Shown here: one piece after another, positions 43,010 through 52,481 of the stretch
Layout: each line of letters starts with the position of its first letter
How positions within the stretch are numbered: position 1 is the first letter of the stretch
Assembly (NCBI RefSeq): GCF_900102135.1
Contig: NZ_FMVJ01000017.1
Coordinates: 1 to 64,000 of the forward strand
Length of the DNA stretch: 64,000 nt
Source of the DNA: Microvirga guangxiensis
GTDB taxonomy: Bacteria > Pseudomonadota > Alphaproteobacteria > Rhizobiales > Beijerinckiaceae
Direction of reading: 5' to 3'
Made by a program: the position numbers and the translations under genes
Notes under the pieces: model-generated
The model's database searches: none
Told to the model about the DNA's origin: nothing
What the model saw: the letters and a program-made list of their open reading frames with translations, nothing else

Positions 43010-44566
43010 TCAGAGCATGGCTTGAAGGCGGCGCGCCATTTCGACGGTGGCCGGGTAGTCGGTCTTGCCGGACCCGAGGACAGGAATGCCCGAAACCAGG
43101 ATAGCTTTCGGCACCCAAAGCTCAGGGAAACCCTGGCTCTGAGCATGCTCCAGAAGCGCGTCACGATCCGCATCGGGCTTATCGGTGACGAGGACGATCT
43201 GCTCCCCTTTCCGCGGATCGGGCAACGCAACGACCACGTGGTTGGAATCGGGCCAGAGCTGCTGAATCGTTGCCTCGATGGCCGCCAGGGACACCATCTC
43301 TCCGCCAATCTTGGCGAAGCGCTTTGCGCGCCCGCGAATGGTGACGATCCCGTCCTGAACCGTGACGATGTCGCCCGTATCGTGCCAGCCATCGGCAGGC
43401 GGCTTGATACCGTCCGGCGAGGCCGGATCGAGATAGCCCTTCATCACGTTCGGGCCGCGCACATGGAGGCGGCCGCCTTCGTGAATGCCTTCGACCGGCT
43501 TGAGCCTCCACTCGATGCCTGGAAGGACGAAGCCCACCGAGCCCGGATGGTTTTTATGCGGGAGGTTGCAGGCGATCACCGGTGCGCATTCGGTGGCGCC
43601 GTAGCCCTCCACGATCTCGGCTCCATGCTTGGCCCAGAGCTTACGCGTCTCGGGCTTCACATGCTCGGCTCCCGCGATCACGAGCTTCACGCTCGCAAGG
43701 TCGCCCTCGCCGGCGGCCCGGGCATAGCCCTGAAGGAAAGTGTCGGTGGCCAGAAGCACGGTGGCGCGGGTGCCCGCGATCAGCTTCGGGATCTGCCGGT
43801 AATGAAGGGGGCTTGGATAGAGCACCGACTTCATGCCGTTGAGAACGGCGGTCAGCAATCCCGCCGTCAGGCCGAACGAGTGGAAGATCGGGAGAGGGTC
43901 GAAGAACACGTCGTCCGGCGTCAGCACGTCGCCTGCCAGTGCCTTCACCTGATAGGCATTGGCGACCAGATTGGCGTTGGACAGAACCACGCCCTTCGGC
44001 ACGCCTTCGGAGCCCGAGGTGAAGAGCACCACCGCCGGATCGTCCGGCTTCACATCCGCCTCGCGATGAACCCGACGCGCCACCCAGGAATGGACAAGCC
44101 CTCGGAGCTTATCGAAGCTGGTCAGGGTCATACGGACGTCCTCCAGCCAAAGGATCTGCCTTCCTTCGCCCAAGGCTGCGACGATGTCGTCGAGCTTGCC
44201 CTGCTCCACGAAACGGCGCGAGGTGACGATGGTCTCGATCCCTGCGATCTCGCAGGCCGCTTTCAGGTTCTTGAGCCCTGCCGTGAAGTTCAGGAAAGCG
44301 GGAACGCGACCGAAGGCATTCAGGCCGAACAAAGTGACGGCAATGGCCTGGACGTTCGGCAGCAGCACGCCGACCGTTTCGCGGTCCTTCGTTAAACCCG
44401 CGAGCTTGCGCCCCAGCACCAGGGAGCCAAGGACGAGCCGCCCGAAGGTGATGGGCTGACGCTCCAAATCCTCCAGGGCGACCTTGTTGCGCCCGAATTC
44501 ATCGCGGGCATCGAGGAGCGCGCCGAAAAGGCTTTTGCGCGTCCGCGCGATTTCGAACTTTGCCAC
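43010..44566 (-). CDS. AMP-forming acyl-ACP/acyl-CoA synthetase-like protein
   Basis: A 518-residue ANL-superfamily enzyme. The P-loop is VLFTSGSEGVPKGVVLSNAN, the ATP/aromatic motif is EGYGATECAPVIACN, and the hinge-Lys and Asp region is GWHDTGDIVTVQDGIVTIRG. The organisation resembles the synthetase half of bifunctional Aas (acyl-ACP synthetase/acyltransferase), here without the acyltransferase half. It probably activates a fatty acid to acyl-AMP and transfers it to ACP or CoA. A terminal KTDY(PATVE) supplies the catalytic Lys. It is close to gpt on the same strand. Confidence 0.88.
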   Translation of the reverse strand: MAKFEIARTRKSLFGALLDARDEFGRNKVALEDLERQPITFGRLVLGSLVLGRKLAGLTKDRETVGVLLPNVQAIAVTLFGLNAFGRVPAFLNFTAGLKNLKAACEIAGIETIVTSRRFVEQGKLDDIVAALGEGRQILWLEDVRMTLTSFDKLRGLVHSWVARRVHREADVKPDDPAVVLFTSGSEGVPKGVVLSNANLVANAYQVKALAGDVLTPDDVFFDPLPIFHSFGLTAGLLTAVLNGMKSVLYPSPLHYRQIPKLIAGTRATVLLATDTFLQGYARAAGEGDLASVKLVIAGAEHVKPETRKLWAKHGAEIVEGYGATECAPVIACNLPHKNHPGSVGFVLPGIEWRLKPVEGIHEGGRLHVRGPNVMKGYLDPASPDGIKPPADGWHDTGDIVTVQDGIVTIRGRAKRFAKIGGEMVSLAAIEATIQQLWPDSNHVVVALPDPRKGEQIVLVTDKPDADRDALLEHAQSQGFPELWVPKAILVSGIPVLGSGKTDYPATVEMARRLQAML

Positions 44567-44584
44567 CGGCGCTCCTTGCGATGA

Positions 44585-45091
44585 TTAGCCAGCCGATCCT
44601 TCGCGGATCGGTGCCTGATAGGTCAGGCCCATATCCCAGGGGAAGTAGATCCAGGTATCCTGGCTCACTTCCGTGACGAAGGTATCGATCAGGGGACGTC
44701 CCGCAGGCTTCGCGTAAACGGCGGCGAAGTGAGCGTTGGGGAGCATGTCGCGCACGATCTTGGCGGTCTTGCCCGTATCGGTGAGGTCATCGATCACGAG
44801 AACGCCCTGCCCTTTGCCGTCGCCGATGGCCTTGATGGACGGCGCGATGTCCTTGAGCACCTTCAGCTCGCCCTGGCTCTTGTAGTCGTGATAACTCGCG
44901 ATGCAGACGCTCTCGATGAGACGAAGATCGAGCTCGCGGGCAACGATGGCCGCAGGCACCAGGCCGCCGCGGGTGATGCAGATGATAGCCTCGAACGGAC
45001 CGGCAGAGGCCAGCCGCCAGGCAAGCGCGCGGCAATCGCGGTGGAACTGGTCCCAGGAGACGGGAAAGGCTTTCGGTGAGGTGGGAGACAT
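44585..45091 (-). CDS. gpt: Xanthine phosphoribosyltransferase
   Basis: Salvages xanthine and guanine to nucleotides using PRPP. The PRPP-binding motif is [17 protein letters not shown], with [20 protein letters not shown] upstream and WIYFPWDMG near the end matching E. coli Gpt. 168 residues is in range. It lies 18 bases downstream-oriented of the synthetase gene on the minus strand and 36 bases from the CinA-like gene. Confidence 0.93.
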   Translation of the reverse strand: MSPTSPKAFPVSWDQFHRDCRALAWRLASAGPFEAIICITRGGLVPAAIVARELDLRLIESVCIASYHDYKSQGELKVLKDIAPSIKAIGDGKGQGVLVIDDLTDTGKTAKIVRDMLPNAHFAAVYAKPAGRPLIDTFVTEVSQDTWIYFPWDMGLTYQAPIREGSAG

Positions 45092-45127
45092 CGGTTTGCT
45101 CGTCTGGCTGATGTGACTGGTAACGGA

Positions 45128-45880
45128 TTAAAGGGGTGCCCGGTCGCCCTTCAGGCGAGAGAGCAATTCGCGAATGGCGGCAGAGGCATCCGCGACGGTG
45201 GCGGGGTCCTTGCCCCGCGCGACGATCTGATTGCGGAAGCCGGCTGTCGAGAAGGACGGATAGGAGCCGATGGAAACGCCGGGGTAAGCGGCCGCGATCT
45301 GGCTGAGGCCCTCCGCATAGATGCCCTCGGCCAACCCCTCGGCCTCGATGGTTTCGATGATCATGCGCGCGCCGGTCTGGAGCGTTGGCGCGATGAGGTC
45401 GAGCATGGCCTGCATGATCGAGGGCACGCCCGCCATGACGAAGACGTTGCCGATTTTGAAGCCCGGGGCCTTGGAAATCGGGTTCTCGATGAGATCCGCT
45501 CCGTCGGGAATGCGCGCCATGCGCATCCGCGCCTCGTTCAGCTCCTCCGGCGTGTAGCGCTCGCGCAGCATGGCGACGGCGCGCGGGTCGTGCCCGATGC
45601 CGACTCCGAAGGCCTTGGCCATGCAATCGGCTGTGATGTCGTCATGGGTCGGCCCGATGCCCCCGGTGGTGAAAAGATAGGTGTAGCGGGAACGCAGGGC
45701 ATTGACGGCGGAGACGATCTCTTCCTCGACATCCGGAACTATGCGGACCTCGCGCAGGTCGATACCGATGCCGGTGAGATACTCGGCGATATAGCCGATA
45801 TTCTTATCCTTGGTGCGCCCGGTGAGAATCTCATCGCCGATGATGAGAAGGGCGGCTGTTACGGAGACGGCCATGCGCAT
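45128..45880 (-). CDS. CinA/MoaB-type molybdopterin-binding domain protein
   Basis: A 250-residue protein with the CinA N-terminal MoCF-like domain (IGDEILTGRTKDKNIGYIAE, YLFTTGGIGPTHDDITADC). The C-terminal nicotinamide amidase half of full CinA is missing. This truncated form is common in alphaproteobacteria and annotated as competence/damage-inducible protein A; known CinA-N domains hydrolyse ADP-ribose. ATG 45880 is next to AAAGGATCG, and 45874 is an alternative. The gene probably forms a unit with gpt. Confidence 0.88.
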   Translation of the reverse strand: MRMAVSVTAALLIIGDEILTGRTKDKNIGYIAEYLTGIGIDLREVRIVPDVEEEIVSAVNALRSRYTYLFTTGGIGPTHDDITADCMAKAFGVGIGHDPRAVAMLRERYTPEELNEARMRMARIPDGADLIENPISKAPGFKIGNVFVMAGVPSIMQAMLDLIAPTLQTGARMIIETIEAEGLAEGIYAEGLSQIAAAYPGVSIGSYPSFSTAGFRNQIVARGKDPATVADASAAIRELLSRLKGDRAPL

Positions 45881-45994
45881 CGATCCTTTTGAGGGCCTTT
45901 AGCCTCAGAAACGGCAATTCTCAAGCGAGGGTTCAGTTGAAGGCGATGCTTCTCCCCTGCTACGGAGAGACTTTCTTCGTAAGTGATGGATTGA

Positions 45995-46714
45995 ATGCGT
46001 TTTCAGGAAACCCTTCTCACCGGCCGCCTCATCGAGCGTTACAAGCGCTTTCTGGCCGATGTGGAGCTAGATACAGGCGAAATCGTCACCGCCCATTGCG
46101 CCAATCCGGGCGCGATGATGGGACTGAAGGAACCCGGTAGCCGGGTCTATCTCTCAAGGGCCTCGAACCCGGCCCGCAAGCTCAAGTATAACTGGGAATT
46201 CGTGGAGATCCCCGCCGGCGGCGGTCCCTTGCAGCTCATCGGCATCAACACGTCCCGCCCCAACCTGCTAGTGGCCGAAGCGCTCCGCGAGGGACACCTT
46301 GCGCCCTTCGCCCATTACGACCGTGTTCGCCCGGAGGTGAAATACGGCAGGAACAGCCGGGTGGACTTCTTCCTGGAAAAGGACGGTGAGCCGCCCTGCT
46401 ATCTGGAGGTGAAGAACTGCCACCTGATGCGGGAAGCAGGCTTTGCCGAGTTTCCCGATTGCGTGGCGGCCCGCAGCGCCAAGCATCTCTACGAACTGGC
46501 CGACATGGCTGCGACGGGCGCGAGGGCCGCCCTCGTCTACGTGATCCAGATGGATGCGAACCGCTTCGATGTGGCCCGGGACATCGACCCGGCCTACGAC
46601 AAGGCTTTCCGCCATGCCCTCGCGGCGGGGGTGGAATCCTATGCCTATGTCTGCCGGATCACGCCCGAGGAGGTCGTCATCGACCGACCTGTGGAGATCA
46701 TCACGCCCCGATAA
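45995..46714 (+). CDS. sfsA: DNA/RNA nuclease SfsA family protein
   Basis: 239 residues. The SfsA hallmarks are FLADVELDTGEIVTAHCANP, the PD-(D/E)XK-like catalytic stretch NSRVDFFLEKDGEPPCYLEV and KNCHLMREAGFAEFPDCVAA. Described first as a sugar-fermentation stimulation protein in E. coli, the family has nuclease features. It is divergent from the CinA-like gene and convergent with the FkbM methyltransferase, four bases apart. Confidence 0.93.
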   Translation: MRFQETLLTGRLIERYKRFLADVELDTGEIVTAHCANPGAMMGLKEPGSRVYLSRASNPARKLKYNWEFVEIPAGGGPLQLIGINTSRPNLLVAEALREGHLAPFAHYDRVRPEVKYGRNSRVDFFLEKDGEPPCYLEVKNCHLMREAGFAEFPDCVAARSAKHLYELADMAATGARAALVYVIQMDANRFDVARDIDPAYDKAFRHALAAGVESYAYVCRITPEEVVIDRPVEIITPR

Positions 46715-46717
46715 GCG

Positions 46718-47545
46718 TTATCTGGTGCGCTCGAAGACGAGGTTCATGCGCGTCCGGAGGGTCTGCCGGTAGCCTTTTTCCTGAAGGAGCTTCGGAAGAT
46801 CCACCTGCCACCGGTCGGGAACATCGGGGATGATGAAGAGCGAGGGATGAAGCGCGGCGGGCGCGTCGCGGAAGAACGGATCGAGGATCAGATCCTCTGC
46901 CCCCTCAACGTCGAGCTTGACCGCATCCACATGGGTGAAGCCTTCCCGCCTGATGAGATCGAGCAGGGTCACGGCCGGGACACGGATCGTATCCGTCTGG
47001 CTGGAGTTCACGATCTTGAGGCTCGCCTCGCCCTTGTTGCGCGGGTCGAGGAACAGGGTGAGCTCGCCGGTCTTGTCGGCGATGGCGCAATCCACCGCCT
47101 TGATCGTGCCGAAGGGGTTGAGGCGGATATTATGGACAAGCCGGTCGAAGATCTCCGGCTGCGGCTCGACTGCGAGAATCCGGGAGGACGGATTGACCTT
47201 CCGGGCCACGAGAAGCGCGTACCACCCCACGTTCGACCCCACATCGATGAAGGTAAACCCCTCCCGGTTGCGGGCGGCGATGAGCTTGATCTCGTCGAGG
47301 TCGAAATATTGCGGGGTGAAGATGATCCGCCGCTCGCAGACGTTCTTGTCGGGAACGACCCGCATGCGCACCCCGAAGGTTTCCAGGTCGAGGGGCTGCC
47401 CCTTCAGCTTCCTCATGACCACCCGGCGCAGCATCATGGCGATGCGGCGCCCCACCCAGCTCCCCGGCAGACCACGCGTACGGTCGATCACCCACCGGGT
47501 GAGCCCTGTAGGCGCGAAGGTCCCGAAGGGACGGGTGTCATTCAT
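46718..47545 (-). CDS. FkbM-family methyltransferase
   Basis: 275 residues. The SAM-binding region is GFTFIDVGSNVGWYALLVAR, the family Glu/Asp stretch is ILAVEPQPEIFDRLVHNIRL, and the C-terminal motif VDAVKLDVEGAEDLIL is typical of FkbM. These enzymes O-methylate sugars or small molecules, often in surface polysaccharides. The acceptor is unknown. ATG 47545 is chosen; a frame extension upstream is low-complexity. No glycosyltransferase neighbours are present. Confidence 0.88.
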   Translation of the reverse strand: MNDTRPFGTFAPTGLTRWVIDRTRGLPGSWVGRRIAMMLRRVVMRKLKGQPLDLETFGVRMRVVPDKNVCERRIIFTPQYFDLDEIKLIAARNREGFTFIDVGSNVGWYALLVARKVNPSSRILAVEPQPEIFDRLVHNIRLNPFGTIKAVDCAIADKTGELTLFLDPRNKGEASLKIVNSSQTDTIRVPAVTLLDLIRREGFTHVDAVKLDVEGAEDLILDPFFRDAPAALHPSLFIIPDVPDRWQVDLPKLLQEKGYRQTLRTRMNLVFERTR

Positions 47546-47690
47546 TACGGGAGTATCCAAAGCCACCAAACCGGATGAACAGGGTTGCTCATGACACCCC
47601 TGAGGCTTATTCGCAAGCCATCGAGACAGGATCCTTGCTTGCGCCAAGCAGGATGATCCTTACATTCGGGCTTCAAAGCAAGGACCGACA

Positions 47691-48509
47691 ATGACCGAGT
47701 CAACCGTTGTCGAGCGCAAGCGCTCCTCCGACATTCCGCTGCATGGACCCGAGGATTTCGAGGGGATGCGGCGCGCTGGGCGCATGGTGGCCGAATGCCT
47801 GGACATGCTGACCGAGCACGTGAAGCCGGGCGTGACGACGGAGTACCTGGACAAGCTCGCCTTCGACTTCATCCGCGACAACGGCGCTTATCCGGCCTGC
47901 CTGCATTACCGCGGCTATACCAAGACGATCTGCACCTCGATCAACCATGTGGTCTGCCACGGCATTCCCAATGACAAGCCGCTGCGCGACGGCGACATCA
48001 TGAATGTCGACGTCACCCTGATCCTGGATGGGTGGCACGGCGATTCAAGCCGTATGTACTATGTGGGCGAGGTTCCGCGCCGGGCGCAGCGCCTGTGCGA
48101 AATCACGTATGAATGCCTTCTTCGCGGAATAGCGGCCGTGAAGCCCGGCGCGACCACCAACGATATCGGCGCCGTCATCCAGGCCTATGCCGAAGCGGAG
48201 CGCTGCTCCGTGGTGCGGGATTTCTGCGGCCACGGCATCGGCAAGACCTTCCACGCCTCCCCGACGATCCTCCACTATGTGGAGCCGGCCTATAACGTGG
48301 TGCTGGAGCCCGGCATGTTCTTCACCATCGAGCCGATGATCAATCTTGGCCGTCCGCAGGTGAAGGTGCTTTCCGACGGCTGGACCGCCGTGACCCGCGA
48401 CCGTTCTCTGTCGGCACAGTTCGAGCACATGGTGGGCGTGACGGAGACCGGCGTCGAGGTGTTCACCTACTCGCCGAAGGGCTTGGATAAGCCGCCTTAT
48501 ACGGTTTAG
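47691..48509 (+). CDS. map: Type I methionine aminopeptidase
   Basis: Removes N-terminal Met from nascent proteins. The five metal-ligand positions are visible in GDIMNVDVTLILDGWHGDSS (two Asp), CGHGIGKTFHASP (His), MFFTIEPMINLG (Glu) and QFEHMVGVTE (Glu). 272 residues with a short N-terminal extension is normal in this group. radC follows on the same strand after a small convergent-strand membrane gene. Confidence 0.96.
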   Translation: MTESTVVERKRSSDIPLHGPEDFEGMRRAGRMVAECLDMLTEHVKPGVTTEYLDKLAFDFIRDNGAYPACLHYRGYTKTICTSINHVVCHGIPNDKPLRDGDIMNVDVTLILDGWHGDSSRMYYVGEVPRRAQRLCEITYECLLRGIAAVKPGATTNDIGAVIQAYAEAERCSVVRDFCGHGIGKTFHASPTILHYVEPAYNVVLEPGMFFTIEPMINLGRPQVKVLSDGWTAVTRDRSLSAQFEHMVGVTETGVEVFTYSPKGLDKPPYTV

Positions 48510-48540
48510 CGAAGGACGAAGCGGGCCGGAACTCCTGACC

Positions 48541-48831
48541 TCAGCAGTTCCCTCTCAGGAAAAGATAGACCTTCAGCAGCCCTCCGAGGAAACCGGCAAG
48601 CGCGCTTCCATAGTAGATCGCAAAAGCGGTAGCGGTCATCCAGCCTGAACTCCCCGGGCAATCGAAATCCAGGATAAGCAAAGGTGCGGATATGACTGCG
48701 CCAAGCATTACTCCTGCCATGGCTCCAATAAGCCCACCGCCCAAGGTCAACAGGAATAGAGCTGCACGCCCGCAACTGTGAGGTCTGCGCACTGCTGTCC
48801 GTACCGGCTTGCCATCTACCCTGCTCACCAC
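48541..48831 (-). CDS. Putative small membrane protein (three helices)
   Basis: About 96 residues. Hydrophobic stretches ([60 protein letters not shown]) predict two or three membrane helices with a Cys between. The start is uncertain: GTG codons at 48831 and 48828 lack a strong ribosome site, and the frame is open to 48894. A second minus-strand frame overlaps it but is less hydrophobic and lacks a ribosome site. It is convergent with map. Confidence 0.5.
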   Translation of the reverse strand: MVSRVDGKPVRTAVRRPHSCGRAALFLLTLGGGLIGAMAGVMLGAVISAPLLILDFDCPGSSGWMTATAFAIYYGSALAGFLGGLLKVYLFLRGNC

Positions 48832-48866
48832 TTCTAGCCTATAGAATAGAGTTACTTCTGGCAAAG

Positions 48867-49613
48867 ATGGATTCGCTCCCCAACCGATTGGCAAGGGTTG
48901 CGGACACGGACGTTACACAGGCGGGCATGAGCGGCGAAGAGACACCTCATTATCACGGCCATCGCGACCGCCTGCGCGCCCGCTTCACGGAAGTGGGCGG
49001 CGATGCTCTGCCGGATTACGAGCTCCTGGAACTGCTGCTTTTCCGATCGATCCCGCGTCGGGACGTGAAGCCGTTGGCCAAGGACCTGATCAAGCGCTTC
49101 GGCACCTTCGCCGAGGTTCTCGCCGCCTCTCCTTCGCGCCTCCTGGAAGTGGACGGCGTCAGCGAGCGCGTGGTCACGGATCTGAAAATCGTGGAGGCCT
49201 CCGCCCGTCGTCTCGCCAAGGGCGAAGTGGCGAAGCGGCCTGTCCTGTCCTCATGGACCTCGGTGCTCGACTATTGCCGCACGGCCATGGCGTTCATGGA
49301 CAAGGAGCAGTTTCGCCTGCTCTTCCTCGACAAGCGCAACGCACTGATCGCCGACGAGGTGCAGCAATCCGGCACCGTCGATCACACGCCCGTCTATCCG
49401 CGCGAGGTGGTGAAGCGGGCACTCGAGCTCTCCGCTTCCGCCTTGATCCTCGTCCACAATCATCCCTCAGGTGACCCAGCCCCCTCCTCCGCCGACATCA
49501 AGATGACCAAGGAGATCATCGATGCCGCGAAGCCCTTGGGCATCACGGTTCATGACCACATCATCGTCGGACGTGAAGGCCATGCGAGCTTGAAGGGATT
49601 GCGCCTCATCTGA
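48867..49613 (+). CDS. radC: RadC-family JAB/MPN domain protein
   Basis: 248 residues. An N-terminal helix-hairpin-helix region ([40 protein letters not shown]) precedes the JAMM metal site, [17 protein letters not shown], with His-x-His and Asp ligands. Named for a DNA-repair phenotype that has been questioned; the molecular role is unclear. ATG 48867 is used, with ATG 48927 (after AGGCGGGC) an alternative. Confidence 0.93.
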   Translation: MDSLPNRLARVADTDVTQAGMSGEETPHYHGHRDRLRARFTEVGGDALPDYELLELLLFRSIPRRDVKPLAKDLIKRFGTFAEVLAASPSRLLEVDGVSERVVTDLKIVEASARRLAKGEVAKRPVLSSWTSVLDYCRTAMAFMDKEQFRLLFLDKRNALIADEVQQSGTVDHTPVYPREVVKRALELSASALILVHNHPSGDPAPSSADIKMTKEIIDAAKPLGITVHDHIIVGREGHASLKGLRLI

Positions 49614-49684
49614 GCTTGGCGTCAGAACCAACCTCGCTCGGTCGCGTTACTCTCTCACAGAATAAGTGATTGAGGAGATGATCG

Positions 49685-50137
49685 ATGAAAACCCTTCTGA
49701 TGGCAGGCCTGCTCGGCTCGACGCTGCTGGCGACCGGCGCCATGGCTCAATCCGCGCCGTCCGCCGGCGCACCGGCTCCTGGTACGCCGCGCTTCATGAC
49801 GCAATTGCCCGCAGGCTCCATGCTGATGTCGGATTTTATGGATCTGGATGTGTTCGGCGCGGACAATAAGGACATCGGTGAAGTCGAGGATGTGATCCTC
49901 GACCGGAACGGCCAGGTTGCAGGCGTCGTGATCGAAGTGGACGAAGGCTTTGGCGACCGCACCGTGGCGCTGCCTATGACGGCTTTCCAGATGATGCCTG
50001 AGGCCCAGACGACAGGCTCCGTTCAAGGCCAGAACACCAACGCGTCCAGTGCCAGCAGGTCCGACGACATGCGCCTCATGCTGAACATGCCCGTCGATCA
50101 GCTCAAGGCTGCTCCGGAATTCGACGACAACGATTGA
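49685..50137 (+). CDS. Exported PRC-barrel domain protein
   Basis: 150 residues. A signal peptide (MKTLLMAGLLGSTLLATGAM) ends at AMAQ; a Pro/Ala linker leads to a PRC-barrel (LMSDFMDLDVFGADNKDIGE, DVILDRNGQVAGVVIEVDEG). Alphaproteobacteria carry many such periplasmic PRC-barrel proteins of unknown function. A weak stress-promoter-like motif (AGAAC-N16-CGTT at 49624-49648) lies upstream. It is followed by an intrinsic terminator. Confidence 0.85.
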   Translation: MKTLLMAGLLGSTLLATGAMAQSAPSAGAPAPGTPRFMTQLPAGSMLMSDFMDLDVFGADNKDIGEVEDVILDRNGQVAGVVIEVDEGFGDRTVALPMTAFQMMPEAQTTGSVQGQNTNASSASRSDDMRLMLNMPVDQLKAAPEFDDND

Positions 50138-50160
50138 GATCGGCTCATTTCGAAACCGAA

Positions 50161-50186
50161 TGCCCGGCTCTGTGCCGGGCATTTTC
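50161..50186 (+). terminator. Intrinsic terminator after the PRC-barrel gene
   Basis: A perfect 8-bp stem TGCCCGGC / GCCGGGCA with a five-base loop, then TTTT, 24 bases after the PRC-barrel stop. It lies immediately before the convergent ExoD gene. Confidence 0.88.
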
Positions 50187-50190
50187 GTTT

Positions 50191-50787
50191 CTAGAGGACC
50201 GTCTCAATGCCCGTGAAGATGGCATAGATGAAGCCCAGGCTGAGCACCATGCCGATAGAGCCGATGATCAGCCCTCCGACGATCACGAGCCCGTCCCGCT
50301 CAACGAGCCCGAGGCCGACGAGGCAGACCGCAAGGCCCATGGGGATCTGGCCCACGAAGGGCGGCGCGAAGAGGAGGCCCAGCGCCATCACGAGGATGAT
50401 CGCACCCATGATGCGCATGGCCACAGGCGTGTCGATGAAGGTCAGGCGCGGGCGCGAAAATCGCTCCAGCTTGCGGAAGGCGGGCATGGCGCGACCGACG
50501 GCCCGCTCCACGTCGGTGCGGGCAAGAGAACGGTTCATGAGCTGACCCGGAAGCCAAGGGGCATCGCGGCCGAACACGATCTGAATCGCGACAAGTGCCA
50601 GAAGCAGGCCGCAGACCAACGGGATCGGCGGCGGCATGGGCAGGCAGTTCGGCAGGCCCAGCAGAACGATGAGAAGCGCGAAAGCCCTGTCCTGCAGCAC
50701 GCCCATGATATCGCGCACAGTCAGTCGCTCGCCTGGTTGCGAGGCAAGGGCGAGCAGGATCTGAGATGTACGAGCGTTGGAAAACAA
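50191..50787 (-). CDS. ExoD-family membrane protein
   Basis: 198 residues with about four helices. Family features are SQILLALASQPGERLTVRDI, LLIVLLGLPNCLPMPPPIPL and FGRDAPWLPGQLMNRSLART. ExoD proteins are linked to exopolysaccharide production in rhizobia, with an unclear molecular role. An R1 repeat lies upstream of its start. Confidence 0.88.
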   Translation of the reverse strand: MFSNARTSQILLALASQPGERLTVRDIMGVLQDRAFALLIVLLGLPNCLPMPPPIPLVCGLLLALVAIQIVFGRDAPWLPGQLMNRSLARTDVERAVGRAMPAFRKLERFSRPRLTFIDTPVAMRIMGAIILVMALGLLFAPPFVGQIPMGLAVCLVGLGLVERDGLVIVGGLIIGSIGMVLSLGFIYAIFTGIETVL

Positions 50788-50833
50788 GGAGCCCTGGCCA
50801 GTTCGAGGCGACGAGCCTCTCTATAGCATTGGA

Positions 50834-50858
50834 CCCGAAAGTGGAATGCACTTTCGGG
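50834..50858. repeat. Dispersed palindromic repeat, family R1 (single unit)
   Basis: CCCGAAAGTG and CACTTTCGGG, 10-bp perfect arms around GAATG. It is flanked by GCATT/GCGATGC sequences as in the other R1 copies. It lies between the ExoD and Usg genes. Confidence 0.75.
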
Positions 50859-50929
50859 ATCATTCTTGCGATGCATTATTGCCTGGCTTTTGTTCCTGCA
50901 GGAGAACAAATCCAATCGCAGCAAGGATC

Positions 50930-51199
50930 TTAGTGAATGTTGATCTCCCCCGAAACCGCACGGAACTCGGCAGGGCGGATCAATTGTGCGTGGGTGATCG
51001 TCACAGAATGGAGCGGTCCGGCCAGTTCCCGCTTCCAGAACTCCAGGAAATCGATAAGAACCGGGAAGCGAGGAGCAAGATCATAATCCTGCCAGATATA
51101 GGTTTGCAGGAACGTGGGATGGTCCGGCATCCGATAAAGGATCTGGGCGGTGGTCAGCCCGTAACCTTCCAGTTGACGAATAAAATCCTTAGACGCCAT
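50930..51199 (-). CDS. Usg family protein
   Basis: 89 residues. The conserved block (LTTAQILYRMPDHPTFLQTY, IWQDYDLAPRFPVLIDFLEF, LHSVTITHAQLI) is the Usg family signature, an alphaproteobacterial protein named from its position near tryptophan genes; no trp genes are here. GGAGAGGGA precedes the ATG. Function unknown. Confidence 0.9.
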   Translation of the reverse strand: MASKDFIRQLEGYGLTTAQILYRMPDHPTFLQTYIWQDYDLAPRFPVLIDFLEFWKRELAGPLHSVTITHAQLIRPAEFRAVSGEINIH

Positions 51200-51333
51200 G
51201 CGAACTCCCTCTCCAGTCCTGAGAGGCAGGCCCAGCCCCGTCATGAGGGCGAAGTCCTGCCCTATGCTCAAGGCTAAATCTTGAGCGCAGCCGCGGGTTC
51301 CCGCAAGCCCTTGGAGTGGCCGTTCAGGCAGGC

Positions 51334-51867
51334 TCAAGCAGCTGTGATCTGCTTGTGAAAATAGGTGGTGTCGCACAGCCCGCCCTGCGGCCACAGGGCA
51401 TAGTTCGGGATCACGCCCACCCGCTGCCAACCGAGACGGGCGTAGAGGCGCTCCCCATCGCTGCCGGTCACCGTATCGAGCACGAGGACGCTCTTTCCCG
51501 CTTTGGCCGCAGCAGCTTCGGCTGCCAGCATGAGGGCCGCGCCGACACCGCGCTTTCGCGCCTTGCGATGCACGAGCATCTTGGAAATATCGGCTCGGTG
51601 GGGCTGATTTTCCGGTTGCTCCAGGACCACCTGAACGGTGCCGACGATCTCGCCATCGGCCTCGGCGACGAGAAGAACTCTCTCGCCTGCCGCCACGCCC
51701 TCCGCGACACCTCTCCAGAACCCATGCGCCTTGTCCTTTGTCATCGGCAGCATGAAGCTGACGGAGGCCCCGCCTTCCACGCAGTCGATCAGGACCTGGG
51801 ACAAGCCTCCGACTTGGTCAGCAGCTTCCTCAGGCGACAGGACGCGGATCGTGACGGTATCGCTCAT
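51334..51867 (-). CDS. GNAT-family N-acetyltransferase
   Basis: 177 residues. The acetyl-CoA pocket is RKRGVGAALMLAAEAAAAKA, with VLVLDTVTGSDGERLYARLG downstream. It overlaps the XRE-cupin regulator gene upstream by four bases (ATGA), so it is the second gene of a two-gene unit. The substrate is unknown; the tight coupling suggests the regulator controls it. Confidence 0.88.
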   Translation of the reverse strand: MSDTVTIRVLSPEEAADQVGGLSQVLIDCVEGGASVSFMLPMTKDKAHGFWRGVAEGVAAGERVLLVAEADGEIVGTVQVVLEQPENQPHRADISKMLVHRKARKRGVGAALMLAAEAAAAKAGKSVLVLDTVTGSDGERLYARLGWQRVGVIPNYALWPQGGLCDTTYFHKQITAA

Positions 51868-52481
51868 GTGAACCTCTGGCGGGCTGGAAACTTCGTGTCG
51901 GTGGCCAGCGCAACCAGATAGCGGGCGGGCTGGTCCGAAAGGTTGCGGAAGATGGTCGGCTGCTCGATGTCCATGCACAGACAGTCGCCCATGAGAAGCC
52001 GATAGGTCTCATCGCCCAGGCTCACTTCGATCTCCCCTTCGACGATCCAGATCTGCTGGCTCACACCGACCGAGCGGCGACCCGTGTCATAGGCGACGCG
52101 AACTCCGGCGGGCATGATCACCTCGACCAGTTCGATGGGGGATGGAAAGCTGGAAGGCGACAGGTTGCGCCGCAGGTAGCCACTGTCCGGATCGCGCCAG
52201 ACACGCTGGTCGGCGCGGCGCATCAAGGGCTGGGCCGCTGCATTCTTCTGCTCGGCGAAGAGGGAGGCGAGCGTCACTCCCAACCCTGCAGCGAGCTTGT
52301 CCAGAACCACCGCCGTAGGGCTGCTCTCGCCGCGCTCGATGAGAGAAATCATCGAGCGGCTCACCCCTGTACGCTCGGCCAGTCCATCGAGGGTCAGCCC
52401 ACGCTCAGTACGTAAGCTTCGGAGGCGCTCGGCAAGGTGCGCATTAATGCTGGCTATCTCTTCCATAAAGATAGAGTGCAT
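51864..52481 (-). CDS. XRE-type transcription regulator with C-terminal cupin
   Basis: About 205 residues. The helix-turn-helix lies at LAERTGVSRSMISLIERGES near the N-terminus, followed by a cupin sensor domain (AGVRVAYDTGRRSVGVSQQI, GEIEVSLGDETYRLLMGDCL). Such regulators sense small molecules and often control adjacent catabolic or modification genes. The start is uncertain: ATG 52481 and ATG 52466 both lack a good ribosome site. It is divergent from the formyltransferase-like gene and coupled to the GNAT gene. Confidence 0.9.
   Translation of the reverse strand: MHSIFMEEIASINAHLAERLRSLRTERGLTLDGLAERTGVSRSMISLIERGESSPTAVVLDKLAAGLGVTLASLFAEQKNAAAQPLMRRADQRVWRDPDSGYLRRNLSPSSFPSPIELVEVIMPAGVRVAYDTGRRSVGVSQQIWIVEGEIEVSLGDETYRLLMGDCLCMDIEQPTIFRNLSDQPARYLVALATDTKFPARQRFT

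Noticed and set aside
48506-48775. A second minus-strand frame overlapping the putative membrane protein
   Set aside because: It is less hydrophobic and lacks a ribosome site compared with the frame at 48541-48831.
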